Source: Solibacillus sp. FSL W7-1436 (GTDB lineage: Bacteria; Bacillota; Bacilli; Bacillales_A; Planococcaceae). Taken from it: 64,000 bases of DNA. The stretch spans positions 2,656,501-2,720,500 of the forward strand of contig NZ_JBBOWV010000001.1 of NCBI RefSeq assembly GCF_038007305.1. Direction: 5' to 3'. How positions within the stretch are numbered: the stretch's first letter is position 1; the number at the start of each line of letters is the position of its first letter. The notes below the pieces were generated by a model that saw only the letters and a program-made list of their open reading frames with translations, was not told the DNA's origin and ran no database searches. Shown in pieces: positions 44,270 to 52,486 of the stretch. The translations under genes and the position numbers were made by a program.

Positions 44270-45484
44270 ATGTACGGATATTTTAAATTTGAACTGAAAC
44301 AGTTTTTTACGAATAAGAAAAACTTGGCGATCTATTTTCTGCTGGCATTTGCTGCGTTATTTTATGCGTTTAAGATCGCACCTGCCTATGAGCCCATTGA
44401 AAAGGTCGATCGGGAGGAAATAGAAGCCCGCTATTTAACCCGTCAGGAATTTATTGATGATTTAAACAAGAGGGATTTGTGGCAAGTACATCCGGTTACT
44501 GTTGATGCCTATCATCAGTTTTCTGCTATCAACCCGATGGATAAGGCAAGAATGGAAGCGCTCGATGCAAAAGACCTGAAAAAGTATGCGGAAGTAACAA
44601 GCCTCTGGTATTTTGAGATGAGCTATATGACTTTTTATAATGAGCACCTTTCCTTTAATGACCGTTATTATGTGGCTGACAGGGAATTTGCGAATAATGA
44701 AGGTGCTCTAAATGCAATGGATCAGCATTACCGGTACGGTGCTTTTAATGAGGCGAATTACGAGTTGTCGATTAGTGTGTTTGAACAGCGTACGGCATTG
44801 CAGACGTTTGAGCGACTTCTGAAAGGCCCGCTTCCTTTAATATTAATTATTTGTTCCTTATTACTGGCGATCGATATTGTGACGAAGGATCGTCGTCACC
44901 CTTCTGTGCTGAAAGGTTTTCCGATTGCCGATTGGAAGAAGCTGCTCGTGAAAACAGGTGTTGCTTTTATCGGCAGTATCACTTTATTTATTCCTTTACT
45001 TATTGGTTTTATAATCATCGGAACTCAATCAGGTTTCGGGTATCTAAAACTGCCATCTCCTGAGTATGTATTTGCTTTCATACCTTTGGAGAAGGAGAAT
45101 TTAGCTAATATGATGACATTGGGCATGTTTTTGGGCCGGTCTTTATCACTCTTGATTTTGTGGTTCATCGTCATCATTAATGTTGTGGTTTTAAGCAGTG
45201 TACTGTTCCGACAAGAAATGGTGAACTTGGCGGCCGGACTATTCGTCATTTTTGGCGAAAAGTTTTATCTGAGCCGCGGTATCGGGTATTTTTGGGAAGT
45301 GGAAAAAGTACCGACAACTTATATCCATGTCGGAAAAGTGGTGTCCAGTTATCAGAACTACTATTTAGGAAGTGAGAATGTAGATTATCAATACGGCCTG
45401 CTGTTATTGACGCTAAGTGCGGTTGTTCTATTGGTGATTACGCTGCTCATTTCACTTATTAAACGTTTCAAACTTATAAAATAA
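44270..45484 (+). CDS. ABC-2 type transporter membrane protein, second subunit
   Basis: A 404-residue protein with the same plan as its neighbour: helix at about 17-34, a long extracellular loop (about 40-185) rich in aromatic and acidic residues, then about six helices to the end. GGGGGAAAGAG precedes the ATG. Presumed partner of the first permease and of the ATPase 15 nt downstream. Substrate unknown. Confidence 0.8.
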   Translation: MYGYFKFELKQFFTNKKNLAIYFLLAFAALFYAFKIAPAYEPIEKVDREEIEARYLTRQEFIDDLNKRDLWQVHPVTVDAYHQFSAINPMDKARMEALDAKDLKKYAEVTSLWYFEMSYMTFYNEHLSFNDRYYVADREFANNEGALNAMDQHYRYGAFNEANYELSISVFEQRTALQTFERLLKGPLPLILIICSLLLAIDIVTKDRRHPSVLKGFPIADWKKLLVKTGVAFIGSITLFIPLLIGFIIIGTQSGFGYLKLPSPEYVFAFIPLEKENLANMMTLGMFLGRSLSLLILWFIVIINVVVLSSVLFRQEMVNLAAGLFVIFGEKFYLSRGIGYFWEVEKVPTTYIHVGKVVSSYQNYYLGSENVDYQYGLLLLTLSAVVLLVITLLISLIKRFKLIK

Positions 45485-45499
45485 AGGGGGGGACAATGA

Positions 45500-46411
45500 A
45501 TGATTGCTATTGAAAATATTACCGTTCAGTTTGCTGATAAAAAAGTGCTGAACGATATTTCAATCAAGTTTGAACAAGGCGAGATGATCGGGCTGGTGGC
45601 GCCGAACGGGACCGGGAAATCTACTTTGATGAATGTCATAATGAACTATTTGCAGCCGACAAGCGGGAAAGTATCGTTTAACGGTAATCTAAGCTATTCT
45701 AGTAAATCAAATGAGGTGAAAATTCACGAGTTTGTGTCGATGATGCCGGATCAAAGCGATTTATATAACCATTTAAGCGGACGTGCCCATTTGAAAATGT
45801 TTGCAACGATGTGGAAGTCCGATCCGAAACTGATCGACGAAACAATTGAAGCGCTGAATATGGGCCATTATGTAAATAAAAAAACCGGTACTTATTCACT
45901 CGGCATGCGTCAGCGTCTATGTTTTGCGATGCAAATTGTAGCGAACACAGACATTATGATGATGGACGAAGTCATGAACGGGCTCGACCCGAATAATATT
46001 GAAGTCATTTCGAGGATTTTAATGAAGAAAAAGGCCGAGGGGAAAATGATCATCATCGCTTCGCACTTGCTCGATAATCTCGAAAAATATGCCGACAGGA
46101 TTTTCCTGTTCAATGGGGGCAAACTGGTCGATACGAATGAAATTATCGAAGGATTCAGCCAGGCAAAAATCAAAACAGTACGGGTGAAAAATATGGAGGA
46201 GTCCGTAAAAGCATTGCTGAAGGAAAAATATCCGCTAATTGAGCAGCAAACACTCGTTACAGATATGACACTGCTGCATCTCCCAAGTTCGGAACCAATA
46301 CTGTTAAGCGACCTGACTGAATTTCTCGTGGATAACAATGTAATGGATTTTGCATTCGGTAAGGTGACATTGAATGATTTATATGCCCTTTATTATCATG
46401 AAGTTGTATAA
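45500..46411 (+). CDS. ABC transporter ATP-binding protein
   Basis: A 303-residue ATPase: Walker A GLVAPNGTGKSTLM at about 33-46, Q-loop MMPDQSDLY, signature YSLGMRQRL at about 134-142, Walker B IMMMDEVMNGLDP and switch His in IIASHLL. The signature is SLGMRQR rather than LSGGQ, common in drug and bacteriocin exporters. Residues after about 215 form a C-terminal extension. AAAGGGGGGG site; terminator follows. Confidence 0.92.
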   Translation: MIAIENITVQFADKKVLNDISIKFEQGEMIGLVAPNGTGKSTLMNVIMNYLQPTSGKVSFNGNLSYSSKSNEVKIHEFVSMMPDQSDLYNHLSGRAHLKMFATMWKSDPKLIDETIEALNMGHYVNKKTGTYSLGMRQRLCFAMQIVANTDIMMMDEVMNGLDPNNIEVISRILMKKKAEGKMIIIASHLLDNLEKYADRIFLFNGGKLVDTNEIIEGFSQAKIKTVRVKNMEESVKALLKEKYPLIEQQTLVTDMTLLHLPSSEPILLSDLTEFLVDNNVMDFAFGKVTLNDLYALYYHEVV

Positions 46412-46423
46412 AGAAAACTAGCG

Positions 46424-46458
46424 AAAAACGCCATTCTTTTTTAGGAAATGGCGTTTTT
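46424..46458 (+). terminator. terminator of the ABC operon
   Basis: AAAAACGCCATT pairs with AATGGCGTTTTT around a T/A-rich loop. Confidence 0.85.
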
Positions 46459-46512
46459 AACGTATGAATAAGGGGATGATGTAGTATAGTAAAATCGAAT
46501 TTGACTATTTCA

Positions 46513-47025
46513 TCAATGCAATGGATGGTGCAGATGCAATGGTGGAGGGATTAGCCAGCCTTTTGCTTTATTTAGGCGCAATAACTTTGCCCCAAGTTGT
46601 GCCTTTGCTGTATGGAATTGACCATACATTAAACCGATATCTTCTCTGATCGTCATACCCATAGCCTGGCTGCATGCCACTAAACCGGCAGCGACATCTA
46701 CAGATAATGCGGCACTAATTTCAGGGTCATTGAATCTAGCCCCTGGCGGGATATTTTCGATCCGTGCTTCAGGACGTTCCGGCGGTGCAGGGGGAAGTCC
46801 CACTCCATTTAATTTAAGAATTTTTTCTAATTGTTTAACTTCATCTCTTGCAAATTGTATAAAGTCTTCAATAATTTTTTTCAGTTCCTGGTCACCGGCA
46901 TGATTATAAAATGTCTGATACCCGGCAATCATACTGTAACCTGTTGCCAAACTTGTCCAAATATTAAAAACTTCTCCGTAATGTAACGGTTCATCTTTTG
47001 GGTTACCCGTTAAAATTCCCATCAT
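46513..47025 (-). CDS. short DUF3231 protein with a histidine-rich tail
   Basis: A 170-residue, mostly helical protein. HYGEVFNIWTSLATGYSMIAGYQTFYNHAGDQEL and the second helix pair match one DUF3231 module, a ferritin-like fold found in spore formers; usual members have two modules (about 330 residues). The C-terminus is LIPPPLHLHHPLH with four His, possibly metal-binding. Good AAAGGAAG site. Function unknown. The flank 47026-47307 holds no gene. Confidence 0.75.
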   Translation of the reverse strand: MMGILTGNPKDEPLHYGEVFNIWTSLATGYSMIAGYQTFYNHAGDQELKKIIEDFIQFARDEVKQLEKILKLNGVGLPPAPPERPEARIENIPPGARFNDPEISAALSVDVAAGLVACSQAMGMTIREDIGLMYGQFHTAKAQLGAKLLRLNKAKGWLIPPPLHLHHPLH

Positions 47026-47307
47026 TACACTTCCTTTCTAAATTAGGTGAATTTCATGCAACGGTAGTATGAGCATTAAAATGGTTTTAATTCATACATA
47101 ATTGAAAAACTTGATTCACCATTTGATGTGGAGAAATAAGCGAACGTAAAAAGCTCGGTTTTGACAACAAAAAAAAGACACTTGCTAAAATAGCAGGCGC
47201 CTAATTTAAATATCATTATTATGTATAAAAAGGTAAGTCAATCAGTAACGAATAGTGTTGAAGCAAACGGATTTACTTCAACTCGTTAATGGAGCTAATT
47301 TTAAAAA

Positions 47308-47811
47308 TCAGTTAGCAGGTCCCTGAACTCTTTTGTAAATTTCTTTTTCAATAGCTTCTTTTGGCTTTTTAAGCGCGATTTCCAAGACATCAAAAATAAT
47401 TGTTGAGAGTTGCTGTAAAATTTGTGAATCTTGTGATGTTATTTTTTTCTCATCTTTTTGTAATTCCAGATCTTTTCGCAGGAGCGTATTCATTAACTGG
47501 GCAGCTTCCAGATGATTATTCGAACTCAAAATTTCTGCGTGATTTCTTTGACGGTTTGTACTGCGGTCATTCCATTCACTTGGTTCATTCGAAAAACAAT
47601 CCATAATTTCTACTGCTTCATCATAGCTTAATATTTTTTCGAGTTGTGAGTTTTTGCTCTCTACTGGATGATATAGCGTTACACCCGGTCTGATTTTTGA
47701 TTGCATCACATAGTAAAGCATAGGTTCACCTGTGAAGTTCTGTTCTACAATACTTTCAATCTGGCAAATACCATGGGATTTATAGAACGTTAAGTCACCA
47801 ATTTTATACAT
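47308..47811 (-). CDS. CarD-like / RNA polymerase-interacting domain protein
   Basis: A 167-residue protein. The N-terminal 60 residues (MYKIGDLTFYKSHGICQIESI, then VTLYHPVES) match the CarD/TRCF RNA-polymerase-interacting fold; the rest is helical and charged, as in CarD DNA-binding regions. Probably a transcription factor acting on RNA polymerase. ATG 47811 lies 7 nt after GGAGG; the longer frame from 47862 runs into the palindrome of the divergent MarR gene. Confidence 0.8.
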   Translation of the reverse strand: MYKIGDLTFYKSHGICQIESIVEQNFTGEPMLYYVMQSKIRPGVTLYHPVESKNSQLEKILSYDEAVEIMDCFSNEPSEWNDRSTNRQRNHAEILSSNNHLEAAQLMNTLLRKDLELQKDEKKITSQDSQILQQLSTIIFDVLEIALKKPKEAIEKEIYKRVQGPAN

Positions 47812-47860
47812 ACATACGCCTCCGGAAAAAGTTATACATTCAATAATAAGGTAATTTATC

Positions 47861-47887
47861 ATTTAAGTCAACTAAGTTGACTTAAAT
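47861..47887. promoter_or_regulatory. 27-bp perfect palindrome, candidate MarR operator
   Basis: Arms ATTTAAGTCAACT and AGTTGACTTAAAT are exact complements around one central A. It lies in the 173-bp divergent space between the CarD-like gene and the MarR-family gene. MarR proteins bind such AT-rich perfect palindromes, so autoregulation and control of the CarD-like gene are likely. Confidence 0.8.
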
Positions 47888-47984
47888 ATCCGGTTAGTAT
47901 CATGAACTTGAATTAATAGATTAGCTTTAGTATGATGCTTGAGACTATTTAAGAATAAGATGTTAGAAAAAAGGGGGAGAGGCA

Positions 47985-48398
47985 ATGATTGACTTTATAG
48001 AATTATTGTATCGCCAACATAAACAGTTACGCCAAAAGGCAGAAATTATGTGGAACGAAAATAATGATCTTCATATAACGAGTTCGGAATGGTATGTTCT
48101 GAAAAACATATATGAAGGCTATGTAACGGTACCTGAATTAGTGAAACAGTTGGATATTTCGAAACAAGGGGTTCATAAATTTGTGACTTCCTTGCAAGAA
48201 AAAGAGTTAATTACAACCGAATTAATAAAAGGCTCCAAAGTTCAAAAGATGGCTCATTTAACCGAAAAGGGAATCGTTATTTTTAATGAAAGCAAAAAGA
48301 TGGAGCTTGAAATAGAAAAGATGGTAAGGAACACGATCGGGGATAAAGAATATGAACTGCTGTTTAAAATGCTCAAAAAGCCGCTTCTGAAAATTTAA
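47985..48398 (+). CDS. MarR family transcriptional regulator
   Basis: A 137-residue winged-helix protein: SSEWYVLKNIYEG, then recognition helix TVPELVKQLDISKQGVHKFVTSLQEKELI and wing (ELIKGSKVQKMAHLTEKG). No redox cysteine is present, so a ligand-responsive rather than OhrR-type sensor is likely. AGGGGGAGAGG site. A perfect palindrome lies about 100 bp upstream. Confidence 0.88.
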   Translation: MIDFIELLYRQHKQLRQKAEIMWNENNDLHITSSEWYVLKNIYEGYVTVPELVKQLDISKQGVHKFVTSLQEKELITTELIKGSKVQKMAHLTEKGIVIFNESKKMELEIEKMVRNTIGDKEYELLFKMLKKPLLKI

Positions 48399-48430
48399 AT
48401 CCGATAAAACAATTTCGAAATGAAGGCACA

Positions 48431-48467
48431 GAAAAACCGCACGAAAGTACATCTCCTTCATGCGGTT
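48431..48467 (-). terminator. terminator of the nitroreductase gene
   Basis: On the minus strand AACCGCATGAA pairs with TTCGTGCGGTT (one mismatch), followed by TTTTTC. It also faces the MarR gene end. Confidence 0.7.
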
Positions 48468-48487
48468 ACTTCATTATATTTTAAATC

Positions 48488-49051
48488 TTATTCAAATGAA
48501 CCTTCAATTACAATTTCGTTTAACGGACGTCGACCTGATGGGGTTTCACGTGCCTGCAGTTCGGGAGACAGCATTTCTTTGTCCCCTTTGTAGCCGATTG
48601 CGATTGCTAAATGCACATCAAACGTATCCGGAATGTTAAAAGCCTCTTTTGCCACATCTTTATAAATTCCGCTCATCGGATGTGTGATCAAACCTTCTTT
48701 AGCTGCCTGAAGTGACAGGAAGCCCCAAGCTGTTCCTGCATCAAACTCATGTGAGCCTTTTGTATTGTCGGAAACAACCAATACTAAAACAGGTGCCCGT
48801 TTTGCCCATACTAAGTTACCTTCCATTAAAACGGGATGGAACTTTGCCAAATCCGATTCTGTTTTTGCTACAATAAAACGCCAAGGCTGGTTGTTGCCTG
48901 CTGAAGGTGCCCATCGCGCTGCTTCAAATAGACGGTTTAATACATCTTCGGCAACAGGTGTGTCTGCAAAAGCACGTGGTGACCAACGATTTAAAAATAC
49001 TTCGGAAATGTCGTGCTCTGCTGTTCGAAATTTTTTTGCTTGTAATACCAT
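48488..49051 (-). CDS. nitroreductase family protein
   Basis: A 187-residue FMN-dependent oxidoreductase. The family motifs are RWSPRAFADTPV near residue 22, RWAPSAGNNQPWRFIVA at about 52-68 and a C-terminal AIGYKGD. Acts on nitro- or quinone-type substrates with NAD(P)H. Single gene behind AGGAGG with its own terminator. Confidence 0.9.
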   Translation of the reverse strand: MVLQAKKFRTAEHDISEVFLNRWSPRAFADTPVAEDVLNRLFEAARWAPSAGNNQPWRFIVAKTESDLAKFHPVLMEGNLVWAKRAPVLVLVVSDNTKGSHEFDAGTAWGFLSLQAAKEGLITHPMSGIYKDVAKEAFNIPDTFDVHLAIAIGYKGDKEMLSPELQARETPSGRRPLNEIVIEGSFE

Positions 49052-49224
49052 GAAAACATCCTCCTAGTTCTATGTAATACATGTCCTATATTAACCAACG
49101 CTAAAATATAATTGCAAACAAAATGCTTACAAAAAGTAAGTAAATGATTTTTAGTTATCTAATGTGCTGAAAGTATACGTCTGCACATAAATAATTGTTA
49201 AAGCAGATAAAGTTGAGTTTATAG

Positions 49225-49253
49225 TAGACAAATCCATTTTTTTGCTATATACT
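49225..49253 (+). promoter_or_regulatory. promoter of the cold-shock gene
   Basis: TAGACA (49225-49230), 17 bp, TATACT (49248-49253). It predicts a start near 49260 and a leader of about 140 nt before the csp ATG at 49402. Confidence 0.65.
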
Positions 49254-49281
49254 AAGGTCAATGAGATAGTTACAAGACATT

Positions 49282-49348
49282 AAATTCACCTATTACAAAA
49301 AGTATTTCGTGGTTTAGTTGGTACTTTTTGTAATATGTGAATTTTTTT
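49282..49348 (+). promoter_or_regulatory. terminator-like hairpin within the csp leader
   Basis: AAATTCAC pairs with GTGAATTT and, past a 2x2 internal loop, ATTACAAAAAGTA pairs with TACTTTTTGTAAT around a 17-nt loop; a T run follows. It lies between the csp promoter and the csp start, with no upstream plus-strand gene close by, so it looks like an attenuator or cold-responsive switch rather than a gene end. Confidence 0.65.
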
Positions 49349-49401
49349 CTTTTGGAAGAATTGCGATCTTATTAAATTTAATTAATTGGAGGTCATTTAT
49401 T

Positions 49402-49602
49402 ATGACACAAGGTACAGTAAAATGGTTTAACTCTGAAAAAGGTTTCGGTTTCATCGAAGTTGAAGGCGGTTCTGACGTATTCGCTCACTTCTCAGCTATT
49501 CAAGGTGACGGTTTCAAAACTCTTGAAGAAGGTCAAAAAGTTGAGTTTTCAGTAGAAGACGGTCAACGTGGACCACAAGCTACAAACATCGTAAAACTTT
49601 AA
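49402..49602 (+). CDS. cold-shock protein, Csp family
   Basis: A 66-residue single cold-shock domain that binds single-stranded RNA and DNA. RNP1 is KGFGFIEV and RNP2 is VFAHFSAI; it starts [16 protein letters not shown] 12 nt after TTGGAGG. The frame extends upstream to 49318 but that part is leader. Acts as an RNA chaperone and antiterminator. Codon use is strongly biased, suggesting high expression. Confidence 0.96.
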   Translation: MTQGTVKWFNSEKGFGFIEVEGGSDVFAHFSAIQGDGFKTLEEGQKVEFSVEDGQRGPQATNIVKL

Positions 49603-49623
49603 TTTTAATGATGTAACCATATA

Positions 49624-49657
49624 AGAGGGATCCTTTCATTAGGATCCCTCTTTTTTT
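49624..49657 (+). terminator. terminator after csp
   Basis: AGAGGGATCCT pairs with AGGATCCCTCT around TTCATT, followed by seven T. Confidence 0.93.
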
Positions 49658-49671
49658 GAGTATTTTCAGAC

Positions 49672-49719
49672 AAAAAATAGAGCAGTTCAAATTTATGGGG
49701 AGTAAATTTGAACTGCTCT
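49672..49719 (-). terminator. terminator of the 62-residue minus-strand gene
   Basis: AGAGCAGTTCAAATTTA is exactly complementary to TAAATTTGAACTGCTCT around seven bases; the minus strand then reads ATTTTTTG. Confidence 0.9.
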
Positions 49720-49742
49720 TAATTTTGCTTATTTTTAAAGGC

Positions 49743-49931
49743 TTAGCCGACTAAGTTATGCTTAACTACTTCATAAGCTTGGCAAATATTTTTGTACGCA
49801 TCTTTATGCTCTGCAATCATTTCAACTGCGATTTCATATAAGTCAGAAGAGTCTGTTGTAACTAAATCGTTTAGTACTGCAGCTTCCATTTTTTCTACAT
49901 ATGATAAAATTTCCGTATTCATCATTTTCAT
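49743..49931 (-). CDS. small acidic hypothetical protein
   Basis: A 59-62-residue soluble helical protein (MNTEILSYVEKMEAAVLNDL...). Family not recognised. GGAG overlaps the first ATG at 49931, so ATG 49925 or 49922 is the likelier start. The strong dedicated terminator and ribosome site support a real gene. An AT-rich promoter region follows to 50097. Confidence 0.7.
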   Translation of the reverse strand: MKMMNTEILSYVEKMEAAVLNDLVTTDSSDLYEIAVEMIAEHKDAYKNICQAYEVVKHNLVG

Positions 49932-50097
49932 CTCCGCATCTGTTTTTTGTTACCTTTAATATACAGTAAACAGACGTCTGACTTCAAAGGGAATAGGTTA
50001 GAAAAAGGACATAATTTTTAAAGTTTGACGATAAAATGAACTCAACTGATTTTAGCTCTTTGAAAGCGTTTTTCTAATAATTGTCTAAATATTACAT

Positions 50098-50137
50098 AAA
50101 AAACTGTTTCAAAAGAGTCCTTCTGAAACAGTTTTTT
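50098..50137 (-). terminator. terminator of the GDPD gene
   Basis: AAAAACTGTTTCA pairs with TGAAACAGTTTTT around 12 bases, with T tracts possible on both strands; it immediately follows the GDPD stop on the minus strand. Confidence 0.85.
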
Positions 50138-50144
50138 AGCATCC

Positions 50145-50843
50145 TTATAGGGTAACAACATCGGAAAATAGGGCATCAATACCAAGCGATTCGAGTTGCC
50201 GGGCTACTCTTGTATTATTTACTGTATAAGTTCTGACGGTCATTCCGTTCCTAATCGCTTGCTGAACAATGGAGCGCATCCCGTAGTAATAGGGGATATG
50301 GATCGCATCAGCACCAAGCATCTTTACATATTCCTCCAGGTTTACAATTAGCGATGAGAATAGCAGTGCAGTTTTCACATTTGGCATAATCTGCTGGAAA
50401 CGCGTAATGCTTTCATGATTGAATGAAGAAATAATGACACGGTCCTCTAAGTTAAAGACATGAATCTCGTTGGCAATGAGCGCTTCAATGCCGGGATACT
50501 CAAAAATATCCGACTTAATCTCGATATTGATGTGGAAAGGGGTGGATTTAAAAATAGCCAAAGTTTCCGCTAATGTCGGTATTTTCTGACCTGCAAACTC
50601 CGGTGCGAACCATGAGCCATAATCGAATGCCCGCAGCTCTTCCAGTGTCATATCCTTCACATAGCCTTTACCTGTTGATGTACGGTCAATTGATTCATCA
50701 TGAATAACGACTAACTGGTTGTCCTTTGTTAAATGGACATCAAATTCAACTCCCCAAATATCCATCTTTGCGGCTTCCTGAAAAGCGATCATCGTATTTT
50801 CGGGATAGTTGGCACTGTATCCACGGTGAGCGAGAATCTTCAT
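50145..50843 (-). CDS. glycerophosphodiester phosphodiesterase
   Basis: A 232-residue GDPD TIM barrel hydrolysing glycerophosphodiesters to glycerol 3-phosphate and an alcohol. Catalytic residues sit in LAHRGYSANYPENT (H6, R7) and EFDVHLTKDNQLVVIHDESIDR. No signal peptide, so cytoplasmic. ATG 50843 lies 11 nt after AGGAG; the GTG three codons earlier is too close. It starts 15 nt beyond the excalibur gene and may be co-transcribed. Confidence 0.9.
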   Translation of the reverse strand: MKILAHRGYSANYPENTMIAFQEAAKMDIWGVEFDVHLTKDNQLVVIHDESIDRTSTGKGYVKDMTLEELRAFDYGSWFAPEFAGQKIPTLAETLAIFKSTPFHINIEIKSDIFEYPGIEALIANEIHVFNLEDRVIISSFNHESITRFQQIMPNVKTALLFSSLIVNLEEYVKMLGADAIHIPYYYGMRSIVQQAIRNGMTVRTYTVNNTRVARQLESLGIDALFSDVVTL

Positions 50844-50857
50844 TTCATTCACTTCTC

Positions 50858-51133
50858 CTATTTTTCGCAAGCAATCCCGTCTTTATCGCGGTCGCTTTTC
50901 ACATTTAATTTGTAAAGCTCGGCTGAAACGAAAGGTTTATATTTTGTTTTGCCGCCTTTGTTCGTTGTTTTCGCGTCTTTCGCAACGCCGCCTTTGTAGA
51001 CTTTATTTAAATCCGTACAATTTTTATAGGCAACTGCTTTTGTTTTTGTAGCCGCCTCTGCTTCTATTGCCGTAAACGAGAAACCGCTTATTAAAACAGC
51101 TCCCATTAATAAACCTGAAATATACTTTTTCAT
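50858..51133 (-). CDS. secreted excalibur-domain protein
   Basis: A 91-residue protein with a signal peptide (about 1-27, AEAA cleavage region) and one excalibur domain: YKNCTDLNKVYKGGVAK followed by a Ca-binding-like DRDKDGIACE at the C-terminus. Often attached to secreted nucleases; here the domain is alone, so its target is unknown. Short linker to GDPD downstream. Confidence 0.88.
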   Translation of the reverse strand: MKKYISGLLMGAVLISGFSFTAIEAEAATKTKAVAYKNCTDLNKVYKGGVAKDAKTTNKGGKTKYKPFVSAELYKLNVKSDRDKDGIACEK

Positions 51134-51176
51134 TTAAAAACCTCCATAAACAGTATTTTCCAGTATTTTACCATAT

Positions 51177-51216
51177 AAAAAAGCGAATTCACAAGGGAGG
51201 TAGTGAATTCGCTTTG
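51177..51216 (-). terminator. terminator of fabI
   Basis: AAAGCGAATTCAC pairs with GTGAATTCGCTTT around ten bases, followed on the minus strand by TTTTATATGG. Confidence 0.9.
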
Positions 51217-51218
51217 GA

Positions 51219-51995
51219 CTAACCCATAATATTATAACCGCTGTCGATATAAATCGTTTCGCCTGTCACACCGCGGGATAGGTGGCTTAACATCACAATT
51301 GTCATGTCAGCTACTTCTTCCTGATTTGTGTTGCGTTTTAACGGAGATGTTTCTTCAATTTTATGCAGAATCTGATTGAAGCTTGGTACACCTTTTGCTG
51401 CCAATGTACGAATGGCACCGGCAGAAATGGCATTTACACGAATATTATCCGCACCGACATCGGCTGCCAAATAACGCATTGAAGCTTCGAGTGCTGCTTT
51501 CGCAACGCCCATTACATTGTAGCCGTCAAGAACGCGCTGTGCACCTAAATAAGACATCGTTACAATAGAACCGCCTTCTGTCATATAAGGTTTTGCCGCT
51601 TTTGTTACAGCGATCAGCGAATAGGCACTTGTATCTTGTGCAAAGGCATAGCCGTCGCGTGTTGTTTCGACGAATCGGTTGTGCAGGTCTTCGGCATGTG
51701 CGAAGGCAACCGAGTGGATAATGCCATGGATTACTTTAAATTGCTCACCGATTTGATTGAATGCTTTTTCGATGCTTTCATCGCTGTTAACATCACATTC
51801 TATAACCGTTGCATTGTGCTCTTCGTAATTTGTTAAAAGCTTTTCGATTTTTCCTTTTGAACGTTCTTTACGATATGTGAAAATTACATTTGCTCCAACA
51901 TCAAATAGTCGTTTTGCGATGCCCCAAGCAATACTGCGCTCATTGGCAACACCCATAACGACAATATTTTTCCCTTTTAATTGCAATAAATCCAT
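51219..51995 (-). CDS. fabI: enoyl-[ACP] reductase (NADH) FabI
   Basis: A 258-residue short-chain reductase for the last step of fatty acid elongation. N-terminal NAD motif GVANERSIAWGIAK, catalytic Y-x6-K in YNVMGVAK, and the family loop around SAGAIRTLAAKG. Target of triclosan in related bacteria. AGGGGTG site. The FapR operator upstream fits control by malonyl-CoA. Confidence 0.96.
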   Translation of the reverse strand: MDLLQLKGKNIVVMGVANERSIAWGIAKRLFDVGANVIFTYRKERSKGKIEKLLTNYEEHNATVIECDVNSDESIEKAFNQIGEQFKVIHGIIHSVAFAHAEDLHNRFVETTRDGYAFAQDTSAYSLIAVTKAAKPYMTEGGSIVTMSYLGAQRVLDGYNVMGVAKAALEASMRYLAADVGADNIRVNAISAGAIRTLAAKGVPSFNQILHKIEETSPLKRNTNQEEVADMTIVMLSHLSRGVTGETIYIDSGYNIMG

Positions 51996-52015
51996 AACGA
52001 CACCCCTAAAATGAT

Positions 52016-52050
52016 TAGTTAATATTAGTACCTACTACTAATATTAACTA
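52016..52050. promoter_or_regulatory. FapR operator upstream of fabI
   Basis: A perfect inverted repeat with 15-bp arms (52016-52030 and 52036-52050) and a 5-bp spacer; the core ATTAGTACCTACTACTAAT (52024-52042) matches the FapR site (TTAGTACC...TACTAA). It sits 20-55 bp before the fabI ATG, so FapR probably represses fabI until malonyl-CoA accumulates. Confidence 0.88.
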
Positions 52051-52092
52051 TAACATCTCGATTATAGATGCGCAATGAAAAAAGAGCAAAAT

Positions 52093-52123
52093 AAAAAACG
52101 ACCCTTTAAAAGGAATCGTTTCG
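52093..52123 (-). terminator. terminator of the ferredoxin gene
   Basis: On the minus strand AAACGA and CCTTT pair with AAAGG and TCGTTT, followed by TTTTATTTT. Confidence 0.7.
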
Positions 52124-52135
52124 TATTTTTGTATA

Positions 52136-52426
<291 letters not shown>

Positions 52427-52486
52427 TTATTCTAATGGTGTTTTCGGCACTTTTCAACCTAATACTACGAAAATGAGGGATTTGAT

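Noticed and set aside
47160-47205. Possible hairpin near CTTGCTAAAATAGCAGG
   Set aside because: Short imperfect pairing, no T tract in a useful place.
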